Source of the DNA: Dicyema japonicum
Taxonomy: Eukaryota > Dicyemida > Rhombozoa > Dicyemidae
Assembly: GCA_011109175.1 (NCBI GenBank)
Contig: RDEW01000032.1
Location: 92,404 to 156,403, forward strand
DNA length: 64,000 nucleotides
Direction of reading: 5' to 3'
Shown in pieces: positions 11,020 through 23,480 of the stretch. The translations under genes were made by a program, and so were the position numbers. The notes below the pieces were generated by a model. That model saw only the letters and a list, made by a program, of their open reading frames with translations. It made no database searches and was not told the DNA's origin. How positions within the stretch are numbered: position 1 is the first letter of the stretch; each line of letters begins with the position of its first letter.

Positions 11020-11520
11020 CAGAAAAGAACTGTTAAATTTCTTGTTCTAAGTTTGACCTCAATCCGTGTTCTAATTGATGAATGTCTCTTTAGCGGATTA
11101 ACTTTGATTGAATCTTTTGACCTTCAGTAATATTTTGTTGTGCTCCAAATGTAGCTCATCACCACCATCCATAACGTCGGAAAAGCGATATTTGGGAGAA
11201 AATGAGATATCAAAAAGCTGTACGTTTCTGCTGGAGAGATTCATTTAGGACGACTAGACTTTCAATCTGATTTAAAATATACTCCCCGTTCATCTAGTTT
11301 CCCGTCGACAGACCATAATAGAATTATTACATTAAAATCCTCGCACACAATTAATTTCAAAGTCTCATTATCCAATAGAAATTAGGTTGATATCCTTTAG
11401 AGCAACTTGGGAGAGGAGGAATATATAGGTATATGATTGTGTGCCCCACGTAGTTGATTGTGTTCAGGTTCGAGATGAACTCCAAATAGAGATCAGATAG
11501 AAATGTTGCGCTTTGATTTA
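11020..11520 (-). mobile_element. Decayed LINE endonuclease fragment
   Basis: The minus strand in shifting frames shows CEDFNVIILLWSVDGKLDER, resembling the jockey-type endonuclease signature 'GDFN.H...WG......RG'. Stops and frameshifts are frequent. Confidence 0.4.
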
Positions 11521-11782
11521 GTTGTGTTTTGAAAGGGATCTGTCATGTATTAGTATGATAACTATGGAGATTTTTGTAGACTTTATATATCCTGAATTGT
11601 GTCCTAAAATATTGACTTTATTGACTTTAAAATACATTCTTTGAATCTGCTAACTGCGTCTTCTACGGTGAATTAAGTTTTTCCTGTCATCTTTATCAAT
11701 TAAAATATTATATTTTTAGTAAATCAAATAAAAAAGGACAAAACATCAGTTAGCATTAGTCTTTATCAATTACAAACCAATA

Positions 11783-13140
11783 TTGGCATATTATAAACGA
11801 ATTGGGTTTAGTGTCAACGTTATGAATTCGGAACTGATCAATATTTCCTGCTCATTTCCAAACTTTTCCACTGCCTGCCAAGAATTCAGATCCCTACATC
11901 TAGGTTTCAGCATATCCTCCTTGGACAAGGTACACTTCCTTGGCTGCCTTCTCGGAAACGACAAGTTAAAAATTGCCTTACCAGTAAGAATAATGAAGTT
12001 GAAGCCTTCACAAGGAGAGTATCATCTTTAGATTCACATGTGTCTTTCTTGCTCAAGAAATGTATTTCCGTGTAGAAGAGGATGTATATTTGAGATCTTC
12101 ACCATGTTTTGAACACCGGAATGCACTATTGTCGTCTGTGATGGGATTCTAAGACGATCGACGGAGTCATTACTGAATGTCAAATTCGATGATCTGGGCT
12201 GGAGTATATGCAAACAACCTGCAAGAAATGGGGATATTGGGTTGAGATCCCACTTGAAGCCGCCCTGCCTGCCTACTTTTGATCCCTTGCAAGCTGCATT
12301 TGCTTGGCCCAAGCAGTCCTACGTAACGCAACCGGACATACCTTGGACTCGGAGCTTGACAGTGTTTTCAAGCAGTGGGGTGAGTTGGACTTGGAATTCC
12401 CGTAGACTTCACTTGCCAGAAGAGTTCGGACTCAATCGCATGTATGAGAACTCTGGAGGCCGCGAAAAAAAGCGCCAACCAAAACCGAATAGCAAGCATT
12501 AAGTCGGCCGCACATCGCGGAAATGGAGTCTGGCTCGAGGTCCTACCTTGCCCACATCAGATGACCCTCCTTGACAAAAACAGCTTGAGGATCGGGGTGG
12601 CACTGCGCTTAGGACTGGACATATGCCAAAGACACAAATGCCGTTGCGGCGGGGACGTTGATACGAAAGGATTACATCCACTCTTTTGCCGACGGAGTGC
12701 TGGTCGAGCCCCGCACCACGCAGCCCTCAATGACATCATCTTTCGAGCCCTCAAGGGTGCGGGATTTCCGGCCCAATTAAAACTATTGGGCTTAGACAGA
12801 GGCGACGGGAAGATGTCGGATGGAATGACGTTATTCCCATACTCCCACTTAAAATCACTTTTCTGGGACGCAAAGTGTGTGGATACCTTCTAAAAAACCA
12901 GATTGCTGACGGCGACGCACTCTCCTAGAGACGCAGTCGACCAGGCGGAAGTCAAGAAGATCCATAAGTACGAATCCCTCGGAGACCATTACCATTTGCT
13001 GTGGAGACAACTGGAACTGTAGGCTCGAAGACGGAAGCCTCCACAGCATTGGAAGCAAACTCGCATCAAAAAGGTGCGAGCCACGGGAGGGATTCTGGTT
13101 GAGGCAGAGGCTCGAAATGGCGATTATTAGAGGTAACGCC
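11783..13140 (+). mobile_element. 3' part of a LINE with a CCHC/PD-type endonuclease-like C-terminus, copy A1
   Basis: The 3' half, in the frame from 12444, reads LRIGVALRLGLDICQRHKCR, then CGGDVDTKGLHPLFCRRSAG, RAPHHAALNDIIFRALKGAG and GLDRGDGKMSDGMTLFP, ending near WDAKCVDTF. A C-x-C-G ... H ... C knuckle followed by a 'DGK.PDG ... WD.T..DT' core is the common end of many invertebrate non-LTR polyproteins and resembles a restriction-like endonuclease. The frame from 11783 gives a degraded RT thumb-like stretch. Multiple stops between the two show it is dead. GC content is clearly higher than the flanks. Further copies: 13401-14051, 33320-33790, 58460-58620. Confidence 0.7.
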
Positions 13141-13400
13141 TTCCCCATTCTGTCGTCCTAATTATTTCCTAATTTTTTCCAATTTTTATAAAAATAAATT
13201 AATTAAATTAAAAAAATTATTTTTTATAGTAAATCAAAAATTTATTAACAATAAAATATTATTTTTAACTATGGGGGAGAGCGGCTGAAGTAATCACTGA
13301 GTAAGCGTTTCCGCGAACAACTGCGATTCAAATTCTTTGCCTCAGTTAGACCGCTTCTCCGCACGTCTTTTTCGCGATGGGCCAATTTTCCCCCGATTTC

Positions 13401-14051
13401 CTATAGGAAAGAGGCTGTAATACTTCCGGCAGGACCAGACGTCTCGATTGCTACCGGTACAAAACGGTAGCGATTTCCAATTTCGCCATATTTCTTAATC
13501 TTGATTTTCTCGGCCAGATCGGCTGCCGATCCAGCAGACTGCACCGAGCTGATCATCATCGAGTTCGAGAAAGAGTCCACAACAGTGCAGTCCCATACGA
13601 GCGATTTTCCCTCAGTGAACGGAAAGATAGTTAACCCATCCGGTCTTTTCCCATCTCCGCGTTCCAATCCCACAGGCTCCAGTACTGCCGGGAAGCCTAC
13701 CGCTTCAAGAGCTCGCAAGACAATGTTGTTCATAGCAGCATAGCGGGGTGCTCTGCCTGCTCCTTTTGCACGAGAGCGCGTGTAGCCCTTTGGCATCGAC
13801 GATCCCTCGACAGCGACTTTNCGGGGTGCTCTGCCCGCTCCTTTTGCACGAGAGCGGGTGTAGCCGTTTGGCATCGACGATCCCTTGACAGCTACATTGA
13901 TGTTCGACGCAAACATCAGCTCCCAGGCGTTGTGCGATCCCAATTCTAATACAGTCATCGTCCAATAGGGTCCCCAGGGAGGAACACGGGACTGCATCCA
14001 GCCACGCTCCGCTCCCATTAATAAATTGGTCCGTAGATTGCTTCCAATCAT
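13401..14051 (-). mobile_element. LINE C-terminal fragment, copy A2
   Basis: The minus strand has a long open frame: PRYAAMNNIVLRALEAVGFP, LEPVGLERGDGKRPDGLTIF, SLVWDCTVVDSFSNS, AAEKIK-like helix, then VPVAIETSGPAGS. It is the best preserved copy of the domain described at 11783-13140. It contains a 78-nt direct duplication with an N, and lies tail to tail with copy A1. Confidence 0.75.
13744..13899 (-). repeat. 78-nt direct duplication around a single N
   Basis: Copies at 13744 and 13822 flank an N at 13821. The arrangement is typical of an imperfectly closed overlap in an assembly. Confidence 0.8.
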
Positions 14052-15689
14052 CTTTTATATTAAAATTTCATTTCCATTAAAACTATTAGAACTTTTTACT
14101 TCAAAAAAGTTTTACAGTAATATTCTACTACTTCATCATTATTATTATTTAAGCCAAAGATACATCGTCTTAACAAATAGCTAATATTCAGGTGATCCCG
14201 GCATCTCTCAATAATCGGGCCTTGATGCTCCGACCGCGACCCCACACAATTTCTATACGGACGGAGATTTTTCACACCTCTTATGAAAATGCTTACAACT
14301 CTCTCCCTTTGAATTTTTATTAGGTTCGTTGCCGCCAGATTAGATCCTCACGCAGCACTTGTATCGCCTATTGTTGGCTCGATTTATTGCTTGTAGAGGG
14401 TCCCGATATCTGGTGCATAAATTCTTCGAAAGTTCCTAAAAAAGCCTTTAACAAAATTGATCTTCTTTTTACAAGTTGATATGATGGATTCCATATGGGC
14501 CGAAAAGCAGAGGAAAGTATCAAAAGTTACTCCCAGTATCTTCTTCAATTTTTTTTGTACATAGGAACTCCATTGAAAGTTACATAAATTGTTTGCGTTC
14601 CCATCTTTCTATTCTTAGTGAATAGAGTGACTGCTGACATTTCGGAACATGCATTTAATCGATTTTCGCACAACCATCCATATATGTTATTTAGTATCCC
14701 TTGTAATCATTCTTGAGCATGTTCGACATTTACGTCCCTAGATGCGACAACTATGTCATTAGCATAGGAAAGTAACATGTCATTATTATTCATCAGAACG
14801 GAGAGATCACTAAGAATCAAATTAAAGATAATTGGTGGCAAAAGAGATCCTTGGAGTACACCATTGGATAACAATCTCGATCTGGAACTTTTGTTTTCGA
14901 GGCACAATTTCCCTCGGCGTCCACTTCTGAAATTTGCTATCCAAACTTTAGTGGTGCAGCAATTTCTGTCAAAAAAATTTTTGTTTGAGGATTTTCCTTG
15001 TGACAGAGTCTAATCTTTTTGAATGTCGATTCTAAACTATGACCGATTTTTCCTGTTTTGGCTTGTTCTTGTGTCCTTCAGTAATGAACTTAATTAGTGT
15101 TGTTAAAAAAAAGGTTGTTGATAATGCTTCCTTGAAGACTTGCTGGAATGTAGGTTGTGGGAGAGAAGAGTAAATAAGTTTTAAGACCAGTTTCTCCAGG
15201 ATTCTCGACAAAGCACATATAAGGGAGACTGGTCTGTAAAAGCCAAGATCGTTCTTCGGTCTTCTTGGTTTCAATATTGTACAAATTTTTAATAGTTTCC
15301 ATTGAGTCGTTATGGTATTTATAATTAGCGAGGTGTTGTAGATGATTTCAATGCATTTATTGATGTTTGTCCCAAGTGTTTCAGCAGAATAAAAGCAATT
15401 CCATCTGGGCCACATGAGTTTGATTTTTCTGAATCGATGTTGCTTTGTATACATCTTTAGGAAGAAAATAAGTCAGCGGGGCCATTTTGATTAACTTTAT
15501 GTTTATTTTTGGTTGTGTGTTAATTTTTTAATAAAAAATGTTGAATCGGATATTATGATTCATAAGTTTATTCAGATTGAGCTGACATTATTTTTTGTTA
15601 TCTCGTTTTCTGGTTTCTTAAGACGTCTCAACACTTTCCACATGTTGGATATTGAGGTCTGATTATTCGCATGAGTTTAATAATAAATA

Positions 15690-16158
15690 ATTAAGCACTA
15701 CCGCGTTGCCATAAGCATGTAAGATGACTAGGGATTGCTCGTGCAGAACACACACTTTATTTAAGTAAAGAATAGTTATTAAAACTAAGCGTAGAGGGAG
15801 AACCAAAGAATGCTCTTCACTTATTTGTTTTTTATTTTTCTTGTGTGTATGTCCTATTGCCTAGGGTTTCGCTCGTGCAGAACACACACTTTATTTAAGT
15901 AAAGAACAGTTATTAAAACTAAGCGTAGAGGGAGAACCAACGAATGCTCTTCACTTATTTGTTTTTTATTTTTCTTGTGTGTATGTCCTATTGACTATCC
16001 AATTGGGCAGTGAATCTCCACTGATGACAGCGTCACTCGTCAGTCCTTTCTGCATCGTAGATGGGTGGAAACATCCACCAGATGAACAACAACAACAATC
16101 AAACCCGTGACCTAAGCAACTTTAGCCCATCACCTAACCACTATGCCACCCTGCATGA
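15690..16158 (-). mobile_element. tRNA-derived SINE inserted in the LINE, copy S1
   Basis: The minus strand has an A-box (TGGCATAGTGG, near 16148-16138) and a degenerate B-box (GGGTTTGATT). The tail 'acacacactttatttaag' also matches copy S2 at 32178-32505. The tail is duplicated in tandem (134-nt period, starts at 15737 and 15871). Confidence 0.75.
15737..16004 (-). repeat. 134-nt tandem duplication of the SINE tail
   Basis: Two near-identical units starting at 15737 and 15871. Copy S2 has only one. Confidence 0.85.
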
Positions 16159-16327
16159 GTTTCTTCCTTCAAATTTTATTTGTGCTTTTCGTGATCAATG
16201 TTTAGTCCCCTGATTCGATTAATAACCTCTCGTGATCGATGTGTCATTTTCTTAAGGGTATTTCTTTCCATAATTAATTTTTGTTTTTGAGCCGTATTTT
16301 AATTTTTCGTCTTTTATTTATGCTTTT

Positions 16328-16611
16328 CGGTAAAATTTTTTTCAATGATTGCTATGTTGAAAGTATACAGCTCTGTCTATGCAGAAGAAATTATGCAGTC
16401 TTGAATCAACAAAATTTGCACTTCTGTAATCATAGAAATGAATAGGCTCGGTACAAAACGTGGCTCGTTCGGTAAAATTTTTTTCAATGATTGCTATGTT
16501 GAAAGTATACAGCTCTGTCTATGCAGAAGAAATTATGCAGTCTTGAATCAACAAAATTTGCACTTCTGTAATCATAGAAATGAATAGGCTCGGTACAAAA
16601 CGTGGCTCGCA
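16328..16611. repeat. 142-nt direct tandem duplication
   Basis: Units at 16328 and 16470 are nearly identical ('cggtaaaatttttttcaatg' begins both). They lie in LINE-derived sequence between endonuclease and reverse transcriptase. Confidence 0.85.
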
Positions 16612-18136
16612 GTTCAGCTTCATTATCATTGAATGGTGGTACTCCGGAGGTCATAACGGACCATCCAATTAATGATCAGGGAAAGACGAGGCGAGCAGAT
16701 TGATAAGTTCAGAGATGTCACCATGTCCTTCGTGTTGTATGGTGTCCTAGTGATCTTTTTCGGATTGTTGATGATTATTAAGTTTTGTATTTGGGATGAT
16801 AGCAGGTTAGCTCTTTTGTCAGCGACCTGGTAGAGGAAGCAAGAAGGCTGCTTCATTTCTGGTCTCCACATAAAAACATGTTCTCCAAATTGTTTAAGGT
16901 CGATAGGTCAAAGCAGAAATTTTTCCCTCAGGAGCCCGGAAGAATTCCAATTAGCTCGGTGTTCTAGTCTTCTATTAGGATCTTGTAAAAAGAAGAGTTC
17001 TCCTTAGGTATTTTATTCCTTTTCTCACAAGAGTCAGTAGATCCACTCCTTGGCCAAATAGATGGTCAGATCTTATTTTGTTGTATCCATTAAAGAGAGG
17101 AGTAGGAATGTTATTTGAAAGCTTCGTTTCCTGGGGAAGGCAGATATCTACTCTGTTCCTCTCCAAGAATAAGGACAGTTCGGCAATCTTTCCTCTGATC
17201 CCGTTTATGTCTACGCTCTGGATTGTTAACATCTTTGGACCTGGATTTTGTTACAGTCTCCTGAAGTCAACAGTCTCAATCGATAGAATGTTCCAACATT
17301 GAGAGAGTGCCGTCCAGTGGGAAGTCCTTTGGTTGGTAGTGAGCAAATGATTCTTTTTAGATATAGTTTAGGACTAAATCCAACGCCACCAGAAACGGTA
17401 AACCACATGACGCACGCTAAATTAATTAACTTTTTTTATTATGACATCCGCTTATAATTATAATTATTTTGGCAAGATAGACAATTTTATTAATATTACA
17501 ATTTTAATATAATTTGTTTATTATTAAGAAGATAAACTCCTTGAAAATATAATCTAACTTTTAGACAACATTTGTTAAGATTTACTACTCAACTTATATA
17601 AATTTTTATATAAAACTTTAAATACTTGTGTAGTAATATCATATATTTGCAATAATTCGTCTCCTATAAGTTCCATTAGGACAGTCCATGCGAATGGAAG
17701 AGTATCAATGATTAAAACGTGGGTATGGCAAACACGTCGTTATAAGATAAAAATTTTATGATTTCGTCTGTTTTCAAGAGATACCGTAATTGTTTAGTTA
17801 CAAATTTGTTAGGTATTCCAATGGGCCTGGGTTAGGTGACGACAATTATTCTTAGTTAATACTTCTTCATTCTAACTGGAGAACGTCATAAGAGAGTCGA
17901 ATGTGATCCAAGGATCTTCTGGTTTCGCGTATATGGAATCGGGATATTTCAGAATAATACTTAAAATTCACCTTTAAATTTACTTTCCGTAGTAGACATG
18001 GTGAACTGGTATTTGTATGCAGACACATTGAGAAAGTGCACGTTGTGGTAAAAAAATAAATAAAAGATAGCTGTGAATGTTAGTGATTTTTCTACATTAA
18101 GGTTGTCGATCCATTTCACACGTTGAATTAGATCAG

Positions 18137-18430
18137 GGCTTTTCTAAAAATAATCCACGGCACACATTAAAAAATTAAATTTTTAAGATGTGTAAAACTA
18201 AGTACAAAAATTGGTAATTTAATGCCCAATTTTTTATTAATAAAAAATGAAATCTTAATTATTATTGTTTTTGCATATATCATCAAGATCAGATCGAATG
18301 GTTGACATAGCGACCCGCATTTCAGCATCAATGTTTCTCAAACATTCACGTTTTTAATATTGTTCTGTAATTTTCCCAGAATAAACAAATGTATATAGGC
18401 CAACAAATGTTACATTTCAGAAAAATACGT
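18137..18430. mobile_element. Possible hAT-like terminal fragment
   Basis: The LINE repeat shared with copy 1 stops exactly at 'gaattagat', and the following sequence starts 'cagggcttttctaaaa' with 'ccacggcacacat' soon after. That pattern is typical of hAT transposon ends. I could not find the other inverted end or an 8-bp target duplication, so this is tentative. Confidence 0.3.
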
Positions 18431-18790
18431 GGATTCTTCAAATTGTAATGAAAACCGAGTTTCTTTAATAGAAAATGAGATATTATTTTCAATATTCTCC
18501 GAAAAAGCACAATTCCGAAGAGAAACAGTGTTATCTGACAAAGGTTTCTGTGAAGAGGCCTTGTCTGAACCCGTGTTGAAAAAGTGCGTCAGGAAGGTAT
18601 GGTTTGATTAGTTCAAGAATCAGATTTTCCAAAATTTTTGATGTAACACATAGTAGAGATATTTGTCTGTATGAGGCTGGTGATCCCTTTGGTCGCCCGG
18701 GTTTCGGAATTGGTCGTATGTTTGATAGCTTTCATATGAAAGGAATACAATTTTCGTTGATTGTTAAAACCTTAGCAGCCCAGGTTTCAT
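18430..18790 (-). mobile_element. LINE reverse-transcriptase fragment
   Basis: The minus strand reads SYRQISLLCVTSKILENLIL, then QHGFRQGLFTETFV: the 'YRPISLL...SKILE' and 'QHGFR' blocks of a jockey/CR1-like reverse transcriptase. It is truncated on both sides. Confidence 0.6.
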
Positions 18791-20560
18791 AACCCTTGAA
18801 GTAAAGATATCATGGATAGGCATACCCAAATGATTAAAATATTGTTTGAAAACATGTTGGACTATGCACATCAAGAAAGCTGTCTATTTTCGTAATTTTT
18901 CGAAACACAAAGAACTGGTAATTTTTATTAAGAAAATTTAAAAAAATAAAAATATTTTGATTTTTTAAATGAAAATATTACGGATCATTTATCTGAGTGG
19001 TTATGATTATTCAGTGAACATTCTTACTTCGGCCCGTTATTAATCTTCCTTGAAACAATATGAACTCCCTGTGGATCAAATAAAAGAGAACTGTTCCAAA
19101 TATCTCTGCTTATTTTGAATGAAGTTGTTTAATCTTTGCATGTGAGTTCGAATTCTTTTAATTACAACCCTTTCCTGGATTTTAGACATGGGTCATCTTA
19201 TGGTTTTCAAGATTCAGCATTGGTCAAATACATGCATGTCTCCAGATTAACTGTATCACATTTTGATTAATCGAATTGTTGAAGATCGATATTAGAATTG
19301 TTACTTACACATCCAAGATTCTTTAATAGGATGACTGGAATATTATTAGGTCCATGAGAGTACTCTATCTCGTGAAACGTAGTGTATATTTCACATCCTT
19401 CTCTGAGAAATCTACGTTCCAGCAACGGGTTCTTGCACGTAGGGCTATGTTATGCCAAACCTTTAAAGACTACTTGCTTCTCTGAGATACTAATCTGCAG
19501 GGATCTGAATGCAAAACACCCCTTATGAGTGTCACTTCAACTTGCCGACGTGAGAGGGAAAATATTGTTATCGTAAACGGACTTACTATCGATATTGAAA
19601 AATCCATCGTAAAAGACATGGACATCATTCAAAGACGCGGATTAACAAACCACCCCAAACGAAACACTCCTCAACACTTTTATCCAAAATTACCTGCTCA
19701 GTCTTCTATGAAACAAAAAGTGATCATAATCAGTTTGTGAAAATCGAGAAGAGAATTCACAGAAGTTACAATTATAAAAGGACTAAATGGACATCGACCT
19801 ACATAGCTCACATAATAATTGCAGGATATAACAGGACTTAATATATCATTTTTGGATTCATGTATTTCTTCATCAATTTAATTGCACTAGAAATTATCAA
19901 ATTAAGTACCATTTACCAATTTTTAAGGTTTGATGGAATATAATTCATAAAATAAATTCTTGATGACCCAAAAAAGTGACTTTATCCTTATTTGCCTAAG
20001 ATAACTCGAGTGTTACTATACTGTTGATTTAATTGATATTTAATTGAAAGCAGCATTTTTATGCGTCTATTCAAAACTTCACATTGTGGAAAAGTCCAAA
20101 TGTATCTCAGTATTTATCAACAAGGAATTGTATTAATTACTCTGTTTGATGACGAATTCAATATTCCATATTAATATTTATTGCTGGTAATAGATACTTG
20201 AGATGTGCGGCAGATACATTTATAGAAGAGACGATGGAGACGACTGACTAAATTATTTATCTGGGACACAACATTTATGCATCCAACACAGGGACAAATA
20301 ATGCCGATGCTACGTCTATCAGTTCCACTTGTTTTGCATAGCCTAACAAAAATGCATTAATAATAACGCCAAGGTCTAGAAGAATTCTTGAACTTAGACC
20401 TGTTTTCTGAAATACCATAGTAAGAAGAAATTAATTTTGTGAGGCTAAAGGAAATTCCTTTAAAATTCTTAAATGGGAGGTGTGGAACTTTAATTTATCT
20501 CCAGAATGTTTTAATTTCAAGTAATTTAACAATTTATAGAAGAATTTGTATGGTGTGTCA
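18791..20560. other. Intergenic stretch without a recognisable gene
   Basis: Only short frames. One at 19525-19740 (+) is open for 71 codons but has no family signature and no convincing splice partners. Confidence 0.4.
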
Positions 20561-20756
20561 ATAAATTCGAAAACAATCAGCAAGACTTTACAGTTCGACG
20601 CATTCGATTTTTAGTAGTACTCAATGCGACCCCCAAAATTTTTGAGTCGTCTAAGAATTTTCCTTTCTAATTGATCAGGTGATCCCCTGTTGGTTATTTC
20701 AGCGAATCTCGCTCGCCATCCCGAGAAAAAACAGCTCCGCAGTCATGGCGGCCGCT

Positions 20757-20990
20757 AAATGACTTTTTGACACTTAAAATTAAAATCAAGATTAACCAAA
20801 CTAACTAACTCCTTAATTGTCCCCCGGGGAATGTATAGAGGATCTTCTTGATGCCGGCAAGGCAGTGGGCGTCTCCACAGTAAGGTGTATCCAATGATGA
20901 CATTGGAGGGGAGAAAAATAATTTTGGACAAAAAAGCCACATTGAACCACACGGGTCCACGCGGCCAGTATATACTTTATTTTGTCATTA
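20757..20990 (-). repeat. Dispersed repeat B, copy 1
   Basis: The minus strand matches the plus strand at about 23240-23480: shared 'ggagacgccca' followed by a gccggcatca segment and 'gttagtttggtt'. Function unknown; probably a small non-autonomous element or LINE part. Confidence 0.6.
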
Positions 20991-21520
20991 ATAAATTTAT
21001 TATTTTAAAAAAAAACTTAAAATAAATAATTGAGTTATATTGTTAAGAGATAGTTAACCAAGTGGAACCACGTGCTCTCTTCTGCGGAAATAGATCCACT
21101 GCAGAAGTTTGGGAGACTATTCGAGACGTCTCAAGAGAAGATGAAGGATCATCTGAGGACGATCTCAGCCAAAAAAATTTGAATAACTTCATAAAATATT
21201 AAGTGAAAATATCCCCCAAGGACGTAATCATATTCTAAAAAATGGTTGCAAAAAACATTACTTGGAAATAAAAAAATGATCCCATCATCTGGAAACAACT
21301 GTCTACAATTATATTACAACGATCCAAACAGACATTAGAATCTAGCCACTTATAAAATTTTTTTAAACCGAGGATATAATACATCATTATTAATGATGAT
21401 AATGAAATCAAAAATGAAGATGATGATTCTGGAAAAAAATATTTTGGAAGAATGAAAAAAATCAAATTTTAATAGTGGGAGATAGAATTCGGTATAGTGT
21501 TCATCACCTGGTATTGGATT
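20991..21520. other. AT-rich intergenic stretch
   Basis: No gene-like pattern seen. Confidence 0.4.
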
Positions 21521-21529
21521 ATCTCAAAG

Positions 21530-21650
21530 TTTTTAAAGGTCTCCTGGATGCCCGCAAGGTAGAGGAAACGGTGATAGCAAATTTACAAACGTTTGTACTG
21601 CAAAAGACTCTGGAGAGCATTCAGGCTTAGGAGAGGCATTGAGAATAGCT
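21530..21650 (+). mobile_element. R4/Dong-like LINE C-terminal scrap
   Basis: The plus strand reads LQTFVLQKTLESIQA, which matches the very end of the element at 57405-58240 (LQSTVLKRTLESLT) and of the fragment near 56800 (TQTLVVRKTMGSMQ). Confidence 0.55.
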
Positions 21651-21699
21651 GCCCGGTGAGAAATATGGTGTAGAATATCAACCCAGGATAGCTTCTGAA

Positions 21700-22140
21700 T
21701 TTGTGGTACGGATAGACGTGAACACACTTATAAGTTCAATATATGTTTTCAAAAAGAAGAGGAGATCTAGACGGTTGTTATAAATCAATTACTTTTACTT
21801 GTGATTCATTGATTCATTCAAGCATATTTAAAAGTTTTGACAAGTATCTGTGTCATCAAGGTCAAGTTCTGAAACGTTGATTTTAGTGTAACTGTAGTGG
21901 TATGCGACATCAATAATAACGATATTCAACAAAGAATATATAATCGAGGAAATTGTCAATAAGGCAGCATAATTTCTTGAATTGATGAATCACACATTTA
22001 TTTTATAAAAATTTGATGAATATTGTACTTTCAATAATGAAGTAATATCAATACAAATAGCAATATGCAGAAATAACACAACCACGAATATGAACTACAG
22101 CGTTTATATATTATTTATTTTATTTATTCATATTTATTAA
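21700..22140. other. AT-rich intergenic stretch
   Basis: Nothing recognised. Confidence 0.4.
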
Positions 22141-22144
22141 ATTT

Positions 22145-22360
22145 TTGTTTTATTTAGAATTATATAATATCAGTCATCGTTTGAAAAATATTGATGTGAC
22201 AAGATATTGTTTCAAAATATTTAAAGGATTGTATCTGCTCAATATTTCTCCTATTACTCGACAACGCAGCAATCCGGAAAAATATTTCCGACTTCATCAC
22301 TCTGTGGCTTGGACTCTGATCGCTTTAAATTTAACCAAAAGAAGTTTCAACTACACGTAA
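22145..22360 (+). mobile_element. Possible LINE C-terminal end
   Basis: The frame reads FKIFKGLYLLNISPITRQRS followed by FRLHHSVAWTLIALNLTKRS, loosely like the last 60 residues of jockey/CR1 polymerases. Weak; could also be chance. Confidence 0.3.
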
Positions 22361-22625
22361 ATTGAGAAAAAAAGCCCACGCCTCTCCAAAATCTCATGAA
22401 AGAGAATCGTCGTGGATTCAGAAAAGCTGTACGTAGGAGTTCAGCAAAAAGCTCTCAAACTGTTGATGTCTACTGAGATCACCTAATTAGTTAGTTTAAC
22501 TCCTTTTTTATTCCCTTTTAGAATTTGGATAAAATACAGTCCGATCTCGAAAAATCAATTAAATTTAGCACCTCTATTTGAGCATTAATTTTTTATTACA
22601 TAAAATTAATTATAGATTTAAAAAA

Positions 22626-22850
22626 ATGAATATTTTAAAAGTCAAGTTTCATTTCAAATTTTTTGTGCTGATTATAATGCTTTTGAATAGTGAAACAAAA
22701 AATGAGACTGAAGATCATCTCTTAAATAGAAACATTCTGAAAGGATCTTATCTATCATGCACAATACAAGAAAGGAACTATTTTTCATATAAAAAATATT
22801 CTAACATTGATCGAAAGAGAATTCCTCTATTCAAGTTCAAATATTTGGTA
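22626..22850 (+). CDS. Possible first exon of a small secreted protein
   Basis: ATG at 22626 begins MNILKVKFHFKFFVLIIMLL, a basic start followed by a hydrophobic stretch that fits a signal peptide, then a polar acidic segment. A GT donor follows KFKYL. Downstream segments at about 22920-23000 (KEAEFSSFWNSKKFTNFFFE) and 23100-23220 (LNIKFEQYANENIFNCDEAD) look codon-like and could be further exons, but I cannot settle the joins. Family unknown. Repeat B begins where the last segment ends. Confidence 0.3.
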
Positions 22851-23239
22851 AATATTATTTATCTCTATTTAAAAGTGAAAATAAAATGAATTGATAGAAA
22901 AAGTCATGAATATTTTTAGCGTTTAAGGAAGCAGAATTCTCAAGTTTCTGGAACTCAAAAAAATTCACTAACTTTTTCTTCGAGAATGGGCTTAAATAAA
23001 TTTAAATCTTAAAATGGATGGTTGGAGAATTTCAGATGCATAAATTAAAATTCAAAGCATTTTCTGGTGAATCTACCTTTTATTATCAGGAGGTGCTACC
23101 GATTTTTTTTATTAGAATTAAATATTAAATTTGAACAATATGCAAATGAGAACATTTTTAATTGTGATGAAGCTGATTTTTTATTAAACTTTCATCATTC
23201 AAATTATTTGCACATAAATGGCCTCGTGGAGCCATGTAG

Positions 23240-23480
23240 TGCTATGTGACTATTTTGTCAAAAATTATTTTCTTTCCTTCCGATGGCGTCACTTGATCCA
23301 TCTTACTAAGGAGACGCCCAATGCCTAGCCGGCATCACAAAAATCCGACTGTTCTTCCACGGGGACAATGTCGTTATCTGGAGACAAGTTCTGGAATACT
23401 GAATCGAATCAGGATCAAGGAGTCAGTTAGTTTGGTTGCTTTTGTTATTTGTAATAATTTTTAAAATTTGTTAAACAAGT
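23240..23480 (+). repeat. Dispersed repeat B, copy 2
   Basis: See the copy at 20757-20990, which is in opposite orientation. Confidence 0.6.

Larger units (their letters stand above)
14340..18136 (-). mobile_element. Nearly full-length but decayed jockey/CR1-like LINE, copy 2
   Basis: Minus strand, 5' to 3': 5' region shared with positions 1-1163; endonuclease start at 17232 (NGIRGKIAELSLFLERNRVD, then ICLPQETKLSNN); endonuclease end at 16871-16626 (NLIIINNPKKITRTPYNTKD); reverse transcriptase from 15454 (YRPVSLICALSRILEKLVLK), then NGVLQGSLLPPIIFNLILSD and YANDIVV at 14907-14707, and ILGVTFDTFLCFSAHM near 14500. The catalytic YADD has become YAND and several stops interrupt the frames, so it cannot be active. 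A SINE (15690-16158) and a local duplication (16328-16611) interrupt it. Confidence 0.8.
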
